Shown here: positions 16,396 through 24,794 of the stretch, piece after piece
How positions within the stretch are numbered: position 1 is the first letter of the stretch
Layout: each line of letters begins with the position of its first letter
DNA from: Verrucomicrobiaceae bacterium
GTDB lineage: Bacteria > Verrucomicrobiota > Verrucomicrobiia > Verrucomicrobiales > Verrucomicrobiaceae
Assembly: GCA_016795485.1 (NCBI GenBank)
Contig: JAEUHM010000058.1
Coordinates: 124,001-188,000 of the forward strand
DNA: 64,000 nucleotides
Direction: 5' to 3'
Made by a program: the position numbers and the translations under genes
Notes under the pieces: generated by a model
The model's input: only the letters and a program-made list of their open reading frames with translations
Databases searched by the model: none
Told to the model about the DNA's origin: nothing

Positions 16396-17148
16396 GTGGC
16401 TAAAGGCCTAGACCTGGGGAAGCCCCAACAAGGCCAACTCCCAGAGCCCTCAGACGACATCCTTAGAGACTGGGCACCCTACGAGCCCACCCAACCAAAA
16501 AGAGCGTACCGCGCACACCCCGCCTCCCGTCTCGCACCGCCATTCGACTCGCAAAACACCGCCTTAAACGCTATACATACCCTACTCCATGGACAAGCCG
16601 ACACCACGCCTACCCAACCTGGAAGAGACCATCGCTCTCAACTCGCAGCAGCCATCGCGCACCTCAGAAGAAGCAGAGGCACAGGCGGTCCGCCTCCGCC
16701 AAGCTCGCATGAAGCGCGAGTCTCTCAGCGAAGAGCAGATAAAGCATCCCTGGTCGAATGGGCCAGGGACGCAGGCCTCCTCATAAACAAGTTACCGCGC
16801 CGATTCACCCTAGACGGCGATCGCGACAAAGGTGGGGGCGAACACCACATATTCGGCCTAGGCCAACGCTGGTTAAAAATCACCAGTGGCAGCGGAGAAA
16901 CCTTCGGCTACTCCCCAGAAGTTTATAAAGACGAGTGTGACATGAGAAAAGACCAAAACGCCTCCGCCATAGACTACCTCACCCGTCTCCAGGACCAAAA
17001 TACCCTCCTCCATGACGACTTGGTCCTCCACGCCGTCTGGGCAGATCGCCTCGGCAACCTCGCCCTCATCACCTCACAGCCAGACTACCACGGCACCGAG
17101 CCAGCACTCAACCCGCGCGCGAGCGCGCGCACCCGCGCCCGCGCATAG
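16396..17148 (+). CDS. Truncated polyvalent-protein-type domain (STYKc-like)
   Basis: 250 residues from GTG 16396. The first about 110 residues are Pro/Arg-rich and probably disordered. From about 140, GEHHIFGLGQRWLKITSG, then FGYSP, AIDYLTRLQDQNTLLHDDL and LALITSQPDYHGTEPA resemble the kinase-like domain (STYKc) found in phage and mobile-element polyvalent proteins. In the family the domain continues well past the SQP motif. Here it stops within ten residues, in an Arg/Ala tail encoded by the GC-rich repeat. A truncation by recombination at the repeat is likely, and the product may be inactive. Confidence 0.5.
   Translation: MAKGLDLGKPQQGQLPEPSDDILRDWAPYEPTQPKRAYRAHPASRLAPPFDSQNTALNAIHTLLHGQADTTPTQPGRDHRSQLAAAIAHLRRSRGTGGPPPPSSHEARVSQRRADKASLVEWARDAGLLINKLPRRFTLDGDRDKGGGEHHIFGLGQRWLKITSGSGETFGYSPEVYKDECDMRKDQNASAIDYLTRLQDQNTLLHDDLVLHAVWADRLGNLALITSQPDYHGTEPALNPRASARTRARA
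17105..17148. repeat. GC-rich direct repeat, right copy (44 bp)
   Basis: Pairs with 16023-16066 (41/44 identical; start-to-start distance 1,082 bases). It encodes the last 14 residues and the stop of the polyvalent-like ORF. The core alternates CG/GC and could adopt stable secondary structure, favouring slippage or recombination. Confidence 0.85.
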
Positions 17149-17329
17149 GCCCTCAATTACGCGCTTTATTCGTTGGTCCCAGCTCCATGATGCCATCTGC
17201 TCCAAGTGTATTTATCTCCAGCGTCTTTGTGAAATTTGGGGCTTTTCACGCAATAGCGTTTGTCTCTGATAGCCCGTAGCTTGGTTTGATTGATACCAAA
17301 GGTTATTCGCCTAAAATCAGCAACTGCCG

Positions 17330-18115
17330 ATGATCATATCAACCCAGCCCAATGAAGACGACCCAGCCGCACAGTTGGTTAGGATCGAGGTCACGGGAAA
17401 GTATGAGTTTGGCCTCCTCTCCTGTTGGCTCGACGGGCCCATTGATCGCGAGCCTAGCAACGAAATTGCATATGGGCCAATTTTGATCGGGGCTCGTATC
17501 GAATGTTATGCGAGGGCAGGGGATGAAGCCAGTGATTGGAGACTGGTCAACAATCTCCAATTAGCGGTAGACGACTTGGAGAGACCGTGGATGACACAAG
17601 GTCGAGATGGCCTACAGAGGCTGTACACTTGTGAAGTGAAGCGAGACGGAATCGCCGAGCTTCAGTTTGCAGGTAATCCCGAAATCAGGATCGCCGGTCA
17701 AGACATTGAGGTTAATGGAAGAAGATCCATCATGTGGCGGCAAAGCGAGCCCTCTTGGCATTTGGATCTAGACCCATTCAACAGCGAGACGTGGTTTTTT
17801 GTCGGCCAACCTTTTGTGGGGAACGTCGCCACAATTTTTGAACCGCCCATGGGTCTAACGGCAGGGGAGTGGGGCCGCTTGGTATGGGCGTGCAAGTTCG
17901 TTCAAGAACACACGATGGCTCCGACTGCTCGTTTTCTCACGCCGGCAGAGGCTCTGTCCTACCCAGACCACTCCGATTACGTGCAGTGGCTAGCTATGCT
18001 CCCGGAAGATGATTGGGCGTATCTAGGAGTATTGCCAGAGACGTCGGACTGGCGACGAACTCAGCAAAGGTCTTTTGTCGGGCAGCATCAACTCACAACA
18101 TCTCAACACAAATAG
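17330..18115 (+). CDS. Hypothetical protein, 261 residues
   Basis: No recognised family. The protein is soluble and mixed, rich in Trp/Asp/Glu, with beta-like stretches (VRIEVTGKYEFGLLSCWLDG and IAELQFAGNPEIRIAGQDIEV) and a helical C-terminal third. It has no signal peptide or membrane helix. It stands alone, 180 bases after the polyvalent-like gene and convergent with the minus-strand gene at 18150. Lower GC and ordinary codon use set it apart from the GC-extreme segment before it. Confidence 0.6.
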   Translation: MIISTQPNEDDPAAQLVRIEVTGKYEFGLLSCWLDGPIDREPSNEIAYGPILIGARIECYARAGDEASDWRLVNNLQLAVDDLERPWMTQGRDGLQRLYTCEVKRDGIAELQFAGNPEIRIAGQDIEVNGRRSIMWRQSEPSWHLDLDPFNSETWFFVGQPFVGNVATIFEPPMGLTAGEWGRLVWACKFVQEHTMAPTARFLTPAEALSYPDHSDYVQWLAMLPEDDWAYLGVLPETSDWRRTQQRSFVGQHQLTTSQHK

Positions 18116-18149
18116 GCTCGTTTGTGCTGAGTTACGAGCTTCGGTGTAC

Positions 18150-18728
18150 CTAGGATGATTCATCGAAGAGGTCAGGCGTGTGATGAGATTCTACGTTCTG
18201 CGGCAATAGTTTGCCATCAAGAACCTCATCCCGCTTTTTGTCGATGATGTAGAGTTCCGCGTGATGTACGAACCTCACCTCCTTGAAGACGCCAATGGAG
18301 GCGGTTTCACGATCTGTCCAAGTTTTGAGAGCCGTCTGGGCGGCGTCATTGAGGCTCTTGAACGTTTGCGATGAGTCGCCGACGAATGTGCATCTCGTCT
18401 CGATGAGGCGACGTGTGGCGATGTTGATGCGCAGGTCCTCATCGAGAATGATTGGAAGCAAATCTTTGTCTGAGCTCGTCCTCAATCGGGGCTTCGAGTT
18501 TTGGCACAATTGACGAAGCCGGATTTCGTCCTTGGTGGGACTTAGCGGCAAGTAAAGAACTGAGCCTTTCGGGAAAAGAATCCGACTATCTACCCCTGAA
18601 TCAGCGAGTTCGAATGCAGTTTCCGGGGCTTCCACCTTGAAGATTGAGTCTCTTCGCACCTGCATGGATTCAGGCACTCCAGAAACCTCCCAGCTCTGTC
18701 CATCCCATTTGAAAGTGAGTTCACTCAT
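18150..18728 (-). CDS. Hypothetical protein, 192 residues, downstream of HNH gene
   Basis: Starts at ATG 18728, five bases after the HNH gene's stop; a longer frame reaches 18746. It begins MSELTFKWDGQSWEVSGVP, a short beta-rich opening, and ends with a charged segment (ELYIIDKKRDEVLDGKLLP). There is no known family. The tight spacing says it is cotranscribed with the HNH nuclease. It could be an immunity or accessory protein, but this is inference from position only. Confidence 0.6.
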   Translation of the reverse strand: MSELTFKWDGQSWEVSGVPESMQVRRDSIFKVEAPETAFELADSGVDSRILFPKGSVLYLPLSPTKDEIRLRQLCQNSKPRLRTSSDKDLLPIILDEDLRINIATRRLIETRCTFVGDSSQTFKSLNDAAQTALKTWTDRETASIGVFKEVRFVHHAELYIIDKKRDEVLDGKLLPQNVESHHTPDLFDESS

Positions 18729-18733
18729 GACGA

Positions 18734-19492
18734 TTACTGCTGGCAAAAAACGTGCTGGCGATGCCAGAACAGGAATGGGGTGTGCTGGGCGGTTATCCAG
18801 CGGAGTTTGAGGCTTGGGCTCAGAGATAGCTTCGACCGATTCTCAGTGTCGAGCTTGGTGGAGTAGATGGGGCTGCCTTGATCGTCGAAGGTCATGAGGC
18901 CTTGGTCGAAAAGGGCGTCAAGGTGGGCGCAGAGGAGGAAGCCGTTGAAGACATTGAGGCGCTCGGCGTCGGTGTCGCACTTGGCCCAGGGTTTGGCGTG
19001 GCTGGCGCGGAGGAGTTCGGGAATCGTGATACCGGTGACCGCACAAGCCCCGCCCCAGTAGTCCATCAGGGCCTTGCGGAAGAGGTCCTGGCCACGCCTC
19101 TGTTTGGCGAGAGCAAGGGCTTCGGTCGTGGTCGGTGGGTTAGCTTCGAGTTTGGCGATCTCGCTGGCATAGTGCTCAGCGGCCTGGTTGGGGAGAGACA
19201 TCGCCAGTTCGGCGGCACGACGCAAAAGGCGGCTTAGCGAGGCTTCATCGGAGGCTTGGAAGGTGTCGCCGCTCGCGTGCTGCCCGGGCAGGCTGCGGGC
19301 GAGTTCGGCAGTGGGTGGGCCTTTGGGGAAGGTCACCTGCCAGACGTTGGGCGTCACGCTTGGAGTGACGTGAGCTTCGGCCTTGTGACGGGCGGAATAC
19401 ATCACCACGTGCCCCGGCGTGCTCTCCCGCACGTTCTCCCAGCCGTGGGAATAACCTGCTTTTTCGATCAGGGTGCGTTCGAGGGAGTGCAT
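18734..19492 (-). CDS. HNH endonuclease domain protein (HNH_2 type)
   Basis: 252 residues. The C-terminal half holds the HNH_2 pattern: RGQDLFRKALMDYWGGACAV, then TGITIPELLRASHAKPWAKC, LNVFNGFLLCAHLDALFDQG and LMTFDDQG, with the His of ASHAKPW and the Asn/His/Asp residues of NGFLLCAHLDALFD as the metal site. Such domains often serve as restriction-type nucleases in defence loci. A decayed N-terminal copy of this same gene lies at 45060-45316, at the end of the defence operon. This intact copy may therefore be a displaced member of that operon. Confidence 0.8.
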   Translation of the reverse strand: MHSLERTLIEKAGYSHGWENVRESTPGHVVMYSARHKAEAHVTPSVTPNVWQVTFPKGPPTAELARSLPGQHASGDTFQASDEASLSRLLRRAAELAMSLPNQAAEHYASEIAKLEANPPTTTEALALAKQRRGQDLFRKALMDYWGGACAVTGITIPELLRASHAKPWAKCDTDAERLNVFNGFLLCAHLDALFDQGLMTFDDQGSPIYSTKLDTENRSKLSLSPSLKLRWITAQHTPFLFWHRQHVFCQQ

Positions 19493-19516
19493 ACTGGGAA
19501 CGCTCTAGCAGGACAT

Positions 19517-19695
19517 TTAGACGGTTTCGAGAATAAACGGATTGGCAATCGAACGACGGCCAGACTTCTGCAGCAAGTCCGCGGCATCGGCTTCGGTTCG
19601 TCCCTGGCGACGGAGGAAGGCCGGGACATTTTCCTGGGTGGAGCTGGGATATGAGGGGCAAAAAATGTCCACAGGTCCTTGGAACGTTATTCCCG
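19517..19695 (-). pseudogene. Decayed C-terminal fragment of a HipS-like (HipA N-domain) gene
   Basis: Reading the minus strand gives RSxxLWxFFAPHIP, then after a frameshift RRQGRTEADAADLLQKSGRRS and IANPFILETV-stop. The intact protein encoded at 46999-47382 reads YRSAELWPFFALRIP, SQGRTDADAADLMQEFGRRS and IANPFVLEPA. An in-frame TAA just before RSK and the frameshift make it non-functional, and the N-terminal half is missing. It lies immediately upstream of the HNH gene in the same direction, which suggests an older gene order HipS - HNH. Confidence 0.8.
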
Positions 19696-19766
19696 GCCGA
19701 CCACCGAGAAGTTAACAGTAGGAGTCACTTCGCTTCGCCCTTTTTGTCATTCCGCCATCTGAGTCT

Positions 19767-20213
19767 TTGCGGAGCGGCTCTATTTTGGTGCAAACGAGCT
19801 TGGTAGATTGTCCAACCGCACTCGGCCAACACCTACGGAACCGGCGCTTAACACTGAGGCTTCGACAGGAGGTTGTGGCGGTACGCTTGGGGACCGTCCG
19901 GGAGGTCTATGCCCGCTGGAAGCGAGATGAGCGTGAGCCTGTGTTGTCGGAGTGGTCCGGTATGTTGCGCTTCCTTGGCTACTACACCTTCCCGGTGGAC
20001 GCGTCGGCGGACTTCGTTCCGAAAGCGCGGCGATGCCGTGGAGCGGACCAGAAGGGGATAGCGAACGAGATGGCCGTGGTTCACCAGAAGCTTCGCCTAT
20101 GGGAGCGAGGGTTGGAAACTGTATCAACCTTGTTCTTAGATCGTCTTGAGGGTCTGGCCAAAGTCAGAGATTATGCTTCACGATCAATGAGGAAACCGCC
20201 GGTTGCACGGTAG
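19767..20213 (+). CDS. XRE-type helix-turn-helix regulator
   Basis: Up to 148 residues; the frame has only TTG/GTG starts near the front, so the true start is uncertain (TTG 19767, TTG 19785 or GTG 19788). The core LGQHLRNRRLTLRLRQEVVA, then VRLGTVREVYARWKRDEREP and MLRFLGYYTFP, is the small XRE family in which an HTH is followed by a conserved FLGY. The C-terminus is charged and helical. It converges on the TraB-like gene and could regulate that block or the HNH cluster. No operator is identified. Confidence 0.6.
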   Translation: MRSGSILVQTSLVDCPTALGQHLRNRRLTLRLRQEVVAVRLGTVREVYARWKRDEREPVLSEWSGMLRFLGYYTFPVDASADFVPKARRCRGADQKGIANEMAVVHQKLRLWERGLETVSTLFLDRLEGLAKVRDYASRSMRKPPVAR

Positions 20214-20237
20214 GACAAGTATTGATCCTTCGGGTCC

Positions 20238-22205
20238 TCATGGCGCGAGACGCTCGACCAGTTCATCCGCCCATAAATATGGTGGCGAGTAGGCACTCGG
20301 TGCTGGCACTACGTAATCCCAGCGCAACCGCATAAAGTCGGAAGGATTGAGGTCCTCTGGCCAGATTCGGGCGATCCGCACGCTGCGTGCGGCAGCGAAT
20401 TCAGTGACTTCCCTCGATAGCACCAACTCACGCGGAGCGGCTACGCACACGTGATCACCGGCGTATTTGATGGCGCAGGCGATAGCGAGCGCGGCTCCGC
20501 TAAATTTTTTTAGTTCCGGGTCCAGCCATGGCTTGGTGCGGCACAGGCGATGGGGGGGCAGGTGCTGGATACGGGCCTGAATGGCGTTCTCGCGATAGGG
20601 GGCAATCTCTCTGAGAAGCGCGGTGAAATAAGCGGTGCGCGACCGGCTGACTTTGCCATCTCCCACGCGCTCGGTATTGGCAAACCAGTAGTGGCTGGCA
20701 TAGACTGTGCCTTGCTTGAGAAAGAAGCAGCCGGATTGCTTGCTGCCGATCTCCATGCTGGGGTCAAATATGAAGCACACGGGGCACAGCCCGTCACAGC
20801 TGAGCGGACCGGTGAGCTGATCGCTTTGCTTTGGGCGGGCTGGCAGACGCACCATCATGGAGTCGCGGCCTGCGGCTCGGGCACGGATGGTGGCGCGCAC
20901 ATCGAGCCCTAGACCGGTGGTGGCGAGGAAGGCGGCGCTGCGTGTGGTGCGCTCGTGGGTGCGAGCCTTCGCCAGGCGCACGTGTGCGATGGCACGCGCC
21001 CGGGCGTAGCAGCGCCGATGCACGCGCTGGTCTTCACTAGCGGGGACGAAATGAAACCCGTTGGGACGCTTGACCTCCTCGGCGGGCGAGCCTTCATCCG
21101 TGGTCGCGCCAGTGACGATCACGCGCCCTTTGCCATCCATGACCTGGATCACTCGGCCTTTGCGCACGAGGTGGTGGCCGGAATCATCCGCTCCGGGATA
21201 GGATTCGGCCACCTCACGCAGCACGCGTGCGAAGCCTTGGCTCACGGTTTCCATGGCCCAGCTGTGGAGTTCGCCGACCTTCTGTGGCATCCAGTGGCCG
21301 CGCAGTCGAAGTTGCGCATGGACATAGCGCTCGAAGACAGCCACGCGACGCACCGAGAACTCTTGATGCTCGAGCTTTTTCGCGGCCACCTCCAGGGATT
21401 CTTCCAGCAGCAGCATCAGCGCCTGATCACACTCAAAGAGTGCCGGAGCGCCTTCAGTCACTACGCGGCGCTGGTGCTCTTGAAAGAGCCATGTAATGTA
21501 GGGAATGCGGTCATACCACCCTTCGTTGCGCGCGCTCAGGGAAGCAATGGGCAGCAGAACGGGATGGCCCACGCTGCACTCCTGTGGCTGGGCCACGGGA
21601 GTGCGGGGAGAGGTCAGCCAGCTCACAATGCCTGCGTGATGCGCGGCACCGATCACGGCCAGCACGTGCCGCCCAGCGTGGGCGAGGTGGAGCAACCTAG
21701 CCGCCATGTGCTCATCACGCACCAGATCATAGGGATCAGCCGGTGTTTCATCTCGCTTCAGATTCATGCGTGCCAGGGTCGCAGCGAGATAGCGCCTGCC
21801 TTGCCCAGCAACATAGTAGTCGAGCGAAGGATCAGGCCGGAAGCTCTCATGATGCTGCTCACGGCTGGGTGCGTCGATGCAGACGACCTCACATGGAGAG
21901 GGGGCGTGAGAAGCCAGCCAGATGGCGTTGGAGATGGAGTCTGCTGGCGAGACAGGCACGGCGCAGGTCGTTCCGCCTTCCACGGGCACCACCAGGATGG
22001 CAGGCTTCTCGGGGGCACCGTTTTGAAGCAGGTGCAGATGGGGCTGCAGAGCATCCGGGAGTTCAACAGCGACGATATGATGACTGCCGCTCATGAGTTC
22101 CTCCAGAACCACCTGAGAAAACGCCGTGCAGTGATGAACCGAGGGAACCAGCGTAACCATGCCTTGACCCAGGCGCAGTTGCAGGGTGTCTGATGGGGCT
22201 TTCAT
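20238..22205 (-). CDS. TraB/PrgY-like domain protein with large novel C-terminal region
   Basis: 655 residues; ATG 22205 overlaps the stop of the AAA+ gene (ATGA), so the two are translationally coupled. The N-terminal 210 residues resemble the TraB/TIKI/ChaN-type fold: VTLVPSVHHCT, then HHIVAVELPDAL, and DLVRDEHMAARLLHLAHAGR followed by HVLAVIGAAHHAGIVSWL, the usual R(D/E)..MA and GAxHxxGI motifs. The middle is helical and basic. A Cys cluster (CDGLCPVC ... C, about 475-505) may bind metal. The last about 150 residues look like a separate alpha/beta domain. No signal peptide is seen. In this context it is a candidate effector or sensor worked by the AAA+ partner. Confidence 0.6.
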   Translation of the reverse strand: MKAPSDTLQLRLGQGMVTLVPSVHHCTAFSQVVLEELMSGSHHIVAVELPDALQPHLHLLQNGAPEKPAILVVPVEGGTTCAVPVSPADSISNAIWLASHAPSPCEVVCIDAPSREQHHESFRPDPSLDYYVAGQGRRYLAATLARMNLKRDETPADPYDLVRDEHMAARLLHLAHAGRHVLAVIGAAHHAGIVSWLTSPRTPVAQPQECSVGHPVLLPIASLSARNEGWYDRIPYITWLFQEHQRRVVTEGAPALFECDQALMLLLEESLEVAAKKLEHQEFSVRRVAVFERYVHAQLRLRGHWMPQKVGELHSWAMETVSQGFARVLREVAESYPGADDSGHHLVRKGRVIQVMDGKGRVIVTGATTDEGSPAEEVKRPNGFHFVPASEDQRVHRRCYARARAIAHVRLAKARTHERTTRSAAFLATTGLGLDVRATIRARAAGRDSMMVRLPARPKQSDQLTGPLSCDGLCPVCFIFDPSMEIGSKQSGCFFLKQGTVYASHYWFANTERVGDGKVSRSRTAYFTALLREIAPYRENAIQARIQHLPPHRLCRTKPWLDPELKKFSGAALAIACAIKYAGDHVCVAAPRELVLSREVTEFAAARSVRIARIWPEDLNPSDFMRLRWDYVVPAPSAYSPPYLWADELVERLAP

Positions 22206-23092
22206 ACGCCAGCCCTCCCGTGTTGAGATCCCATGACTGCCACGCTGGCCTGCGCGATGGCGTTCGCAGGTAAGCTGGGCTCATTCAGCAGCAAAGCCGT
22301 AGCATAGCGGAAGACCTTCAATGCAGCTCGTGGAGACACCTCCGTAGCTGCGGACAGCCACTCGCGGAAGGCCTTGAGCAGATTCACATCTGCGCGTGCG
22401 CCGCCCGCATTCAGGACGATGCGGACGATGCTCTCAGCGTCAGGCCGTGGCAACTGAAGCAGAGGACGCAACCGCTCATCAATATAATCCGGCAGCGGCT
22501 GGCGGGCGCTGTCAGAAGGGTTCAGCGTGGCGCAGAACTTGAAGCTGGGATGAGCACGCACGGTGATCCCGGCGAGCACGGAGCTGATGCTGCGCCTGTC
22601 ATCCAGTACCGGGACCAGCGTAGCGAGCGCGCGGGCGGGAGCCTTAGCGATCTCATCAAACAACGCGACACCGCCGCGCATCATCGCGGCGAGCAGCGGG
22701 GAGCCCACGTATTCCACGTCGCCCGAGCCGGAGATGCGTGCCGTGACGACCAGGTCTTCCGGCGTAAGCTCCTCATGGCCTTGAATGGTGTAGAGCGGTT
22801 GACCAGCGCGCTGTGCCAGATGCGCGGCCAGCGTGGTCTTGCCATTCCCAGGTGGGCTCTCCAGCGCGAAGGCGAGCCCGGTGGCCCAGGCGGCCTCGCA
22901 CGCGGTCACCAGCGACTCCTGCCCGATGAAGGCGGTGTCAGCGGTGCTGTTGGGCGGTGGCAGGTGCAGCGTCACACCATGCAGGGTGACGCGCTCGTAG
23001 AGACTCTCGCCAGAGGCCGTCAGAGCCGGGTCGGTGTCGTGGGGGGATCGCCCGTTGGCCAGGTAGGGCGAGCGGTTGCGCAAGGTATTCAT
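22202..23092 (-). CDS. MoxR-like AAA+ ATPase
   Basis: 296 residues from ATG 23092; a GTG at 23119 in the same frame would add nine residues. Walker A is PPGNGKTT (80-87), Walker B is GGVALFDEIAKAP (DE at 146-147) and sensor 1 is FCATLNPSD. These are the marks of the MoxR/dynein-related AAA+ clade. Such ATPases usually remodel a partner complex together with a vWA-type protein. Here the coupled partner is the TraB-like protein. A promoter-like motif lies at 23156-23181 on the same strand. Confidence 0.85.
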   Translation of the reverse strand: MNTLRNRSPYLANGRSPHDTDPALTASGESLYERVTLHGVTLHLPPPNSTADTAFIGQESLVTACEAAWATGLAFALESPPGNGKTTLAAHLAQRAGQPLYTIQGHEELTPEDLVVTARISGSGDVEYVGSPLLAAMMRGGVALFDEIAKAPARALATLVPVLDDRRSISSVLAGITVRAHPSFKFCATLNPSDSARQPLPDYIDERLRPLLQLPRPDAESIVRIVLNAGGARADVNLLKAFREWLSAATEVSPRAALKVFRYATALLLNEPSLPANAIAQASVAVMGSQHGRAGV

Positions 23093-23155
23093 AGGATGGA
23101 TGTCTGGTTTTGGGTTCACTGGCTCTGGCGTTTGCAGGGCGCTTCAGAACGCGCA

Positions 23156-23181
23156 TTCCGGCGTTTTCGGGATTGGTAAGG
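23156..23181 (-). promoter_or_regulatory. Conserved promoter-position motif, copy 1 (AAA+/TraB pair)
   Basis: On the minus strand: CCTTACC, 13 bases, CCGGAA. The downstream half lies 64 bases before ATG 23092. The half-site sequences and spacing match the copies at 23309 and 26696. Candidate binding site for the sigma-like protein encoded at 23385. Confidence 0.65.
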
Positions 23182-23308
23182 ATCAATCTGAGGTGCGTTC
23201 CATTTTTTTGGGATAGCACGCGCCCAAGCCAGCTGCCTCTGCGCCGCCGGTGATCCGCGCCCGGCAGGCGTGCGTCGCGGTGGGGATCAAAAAAAGTTCA
23301 ACTTTCCT

Positions 23309-23340
23309 CCTTACCATTTTCGCAAGCACCGGAAGAACCC
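23309..23340 (+). promoter_or_regulatory. Conserved promoter-position motif, copy 2 (sigma-like gene)
   Basis: CCTTACC, 13 bases, CCGGAAGAACCC. It is divergent to copy 1, about 130 bases away, and 44 bases before ATG 23385. The two together form a divergent promoter region and suggest autoregulation of the sigma-like gene. Confidence 0.7.
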
Positions 23341-23384
23341 CACTGAAGAGGATCGCCAGCCTCGCTCGCTGCACACCTCCGCCT

Positions 23385-24761
23385 ATGTCACGCCACCATC
23401 ACCACCACCAGCCACCGGGCAGCCCTGCAGAAAGGGGCTTTGCCGATCCGGTTGATTCTGCTAGTAGAATCAGCATGAGCGCTTCCTCCCAAGATGCTTT
23501 ATTCCAAGGTGCTGCCTCACTTACCGGGATCTCCGAGCTAACGGTGCCCCTGCTACGCCGAGCATGCCTGGAAGGGGATCGCTTGCGCTCGGCCTTGCGT
23601 CCGCTGGATGCGCTGCTGCTGGCGGCGACGGATGACAAGGCGGTGAACCGCGTGCTGCGATCGTTGTGCATCAACGCTGCCGCGCTTGCTGCCGACTACT
23701 GGCAGCGTAACGAAGCGGCCCGCCGCTCGTGCAGCTCGCTGGAGCGCTACGTCGTGGCTCATGCGCGGCTCGTGGCGGCCCTGGACCTGCTGCACCGCAT
23801 CTGCAAGGCCGCCGGTGTGGCTGTGAAGCAGGTGACCTGGGGCAGGGCGCTGCCCGACCCATTTCATCAGGCGGTGGACCTCGCTCAGGCACCGCCAGGG
23901 CTGAAGGATCCCCTGCGCTATGCCGAGCATCTCCTATGCAATAAGATCGGCTTTGCGGTGGTGCGGTCCTTGGATGAGATCGGCGTTGCAGCGGGCGCGG
24001 CGTCCTCTTTCCTGGTGCGCGTGGGCTTGCCTTCAAGGCATGACGGCGAGGAGTGGAAGTCGCTGGTGAACGCGCTGCTCGAGTGCGCCTGGCGTGAAAG
24101 CAGTCCGCACTATGCCGCGGCGATCTGGCCCGCCTGGCTCCCGAGCACCAGGGCGCATCTGAACCTGCGCGCGCTGCGGTATATTCGCCTGTCTCGGCCC
24201 TACTGGTTGTCAGAAGATCTGTGGCGTGCGGCCACAGAGATGATGCAGGCAGAGTGGGCCCTGGCGGGTGAGGCTGGCGCAGAGCAACCCGCGGATGCCG
24301 TCGCCCGCCAGATGATGAACACTCGCCGCGAGCGCGCTGCGCTGAAAGCCTGGATCAGCACCCATCACGCGCCACCTGGGACTGCGGAGGACCTCAAGGC
24401 CGCGCTCGCTGCCGTGGAGCACATACGCGTAGAAGAAGTCACAGCACGGCGCGTCAAAGATCTGCGCACACGGCTGAATCTCTCCCACAATCTCCAGTCC
24501 GAGGATGCCGCACCGGCTTGCTACGAGCTGCCTGATCCTGCCAGCTCGCCGGAGCAAGCGCTGATGCAAGCCGAGGACCTGCAGGCCAAGCTGGCCTTGC
24601 TCGACAAGCTGCCGCTGCGTCAGCAGGATGTCATGCGGCTCCGTGCTCAAGGCTATAGTGACAAGGACATCTCCAAGATAACAGGTCAGACACCGACGGC
24701 GGTCAAAACCATGATCTCTGCGGCCCGCAAAAAGCTCAACCTTTGCAAGCCTGACGCGTGA
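23385..24761 (+). CDS. Sigma-70 region-4-like regulator with unusual N-terminus
   Basis: 458 residues from ATG 23385; ATG 23475 (MSASSQDALF) is an equally possible start, and the first 30 residues, with five His, do not look protein-like. The C-terminal about 60 residues read LLDKLPLRQQDVMRLRAQGY, then SDKDISKITGQTPTAVKTMISAARKKL. This is a helix-turn-helix of sigma factor region 4, with the usual LPxxxxxVxxL lead. The preceding 390 residues are helical and Ala/Leu-rich; region 2 cannot be seen. The next gene encodes a zf-HC2 anti-sigma-like domain, the normal partner of ECF sigma factors. Together with the repeated promoter motif, this gene is the likely specific regulator of the block. Confidence 0.65.
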   Translation: MSRHHHHHQPPGSPAERGFADPVDSASRISMSASSQDALFQGAASLTGISELTVPLLRRACLEGDRLRSALRPLDALLLAATDDKAVNRVLRSLCINAAALAADYWQRNEAARRSCSSLERYVVAHARLVAALDLLHRICKAAGVAVKQVTWGRALPDPFHQAVDLAQAPPGLKDPLRYAEHLLCNKIGFAVVRSLDEIGVAAGAASSFLVRVGLPSRHDGEEWKSLVNALLECAWRESSPHYAAAIWPAWLPSTRAHLNLRALRYIRLSRPYWLSEDLWRAATEMMQAEWALAGEAGAEQPADAVARQMMNTRRERAALKAWISTHHAPPGTAEDLKAALAAVEHIRVEEVTARRVKDLRTRLNLSHNLQSEDAAPACYELPDPASSPEQALMQAEDLQAKLALLDKLPLRQQDVMRLRAQGYSDKDISKITGQTPTAVKTMISAARKKLNLCKPDA

Positions 24762-24794
24762 CCCAGTCTTCAGCCTTTAACTGCCCATCTTCTT

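Noticed and set aside
20955..22193. 412-codon open frame on the plus strand
   Set aside because: It lies antisense to the TraB-like gene, has low-information His/Gly-rich composition and no motif; a shadow caused by high GC.
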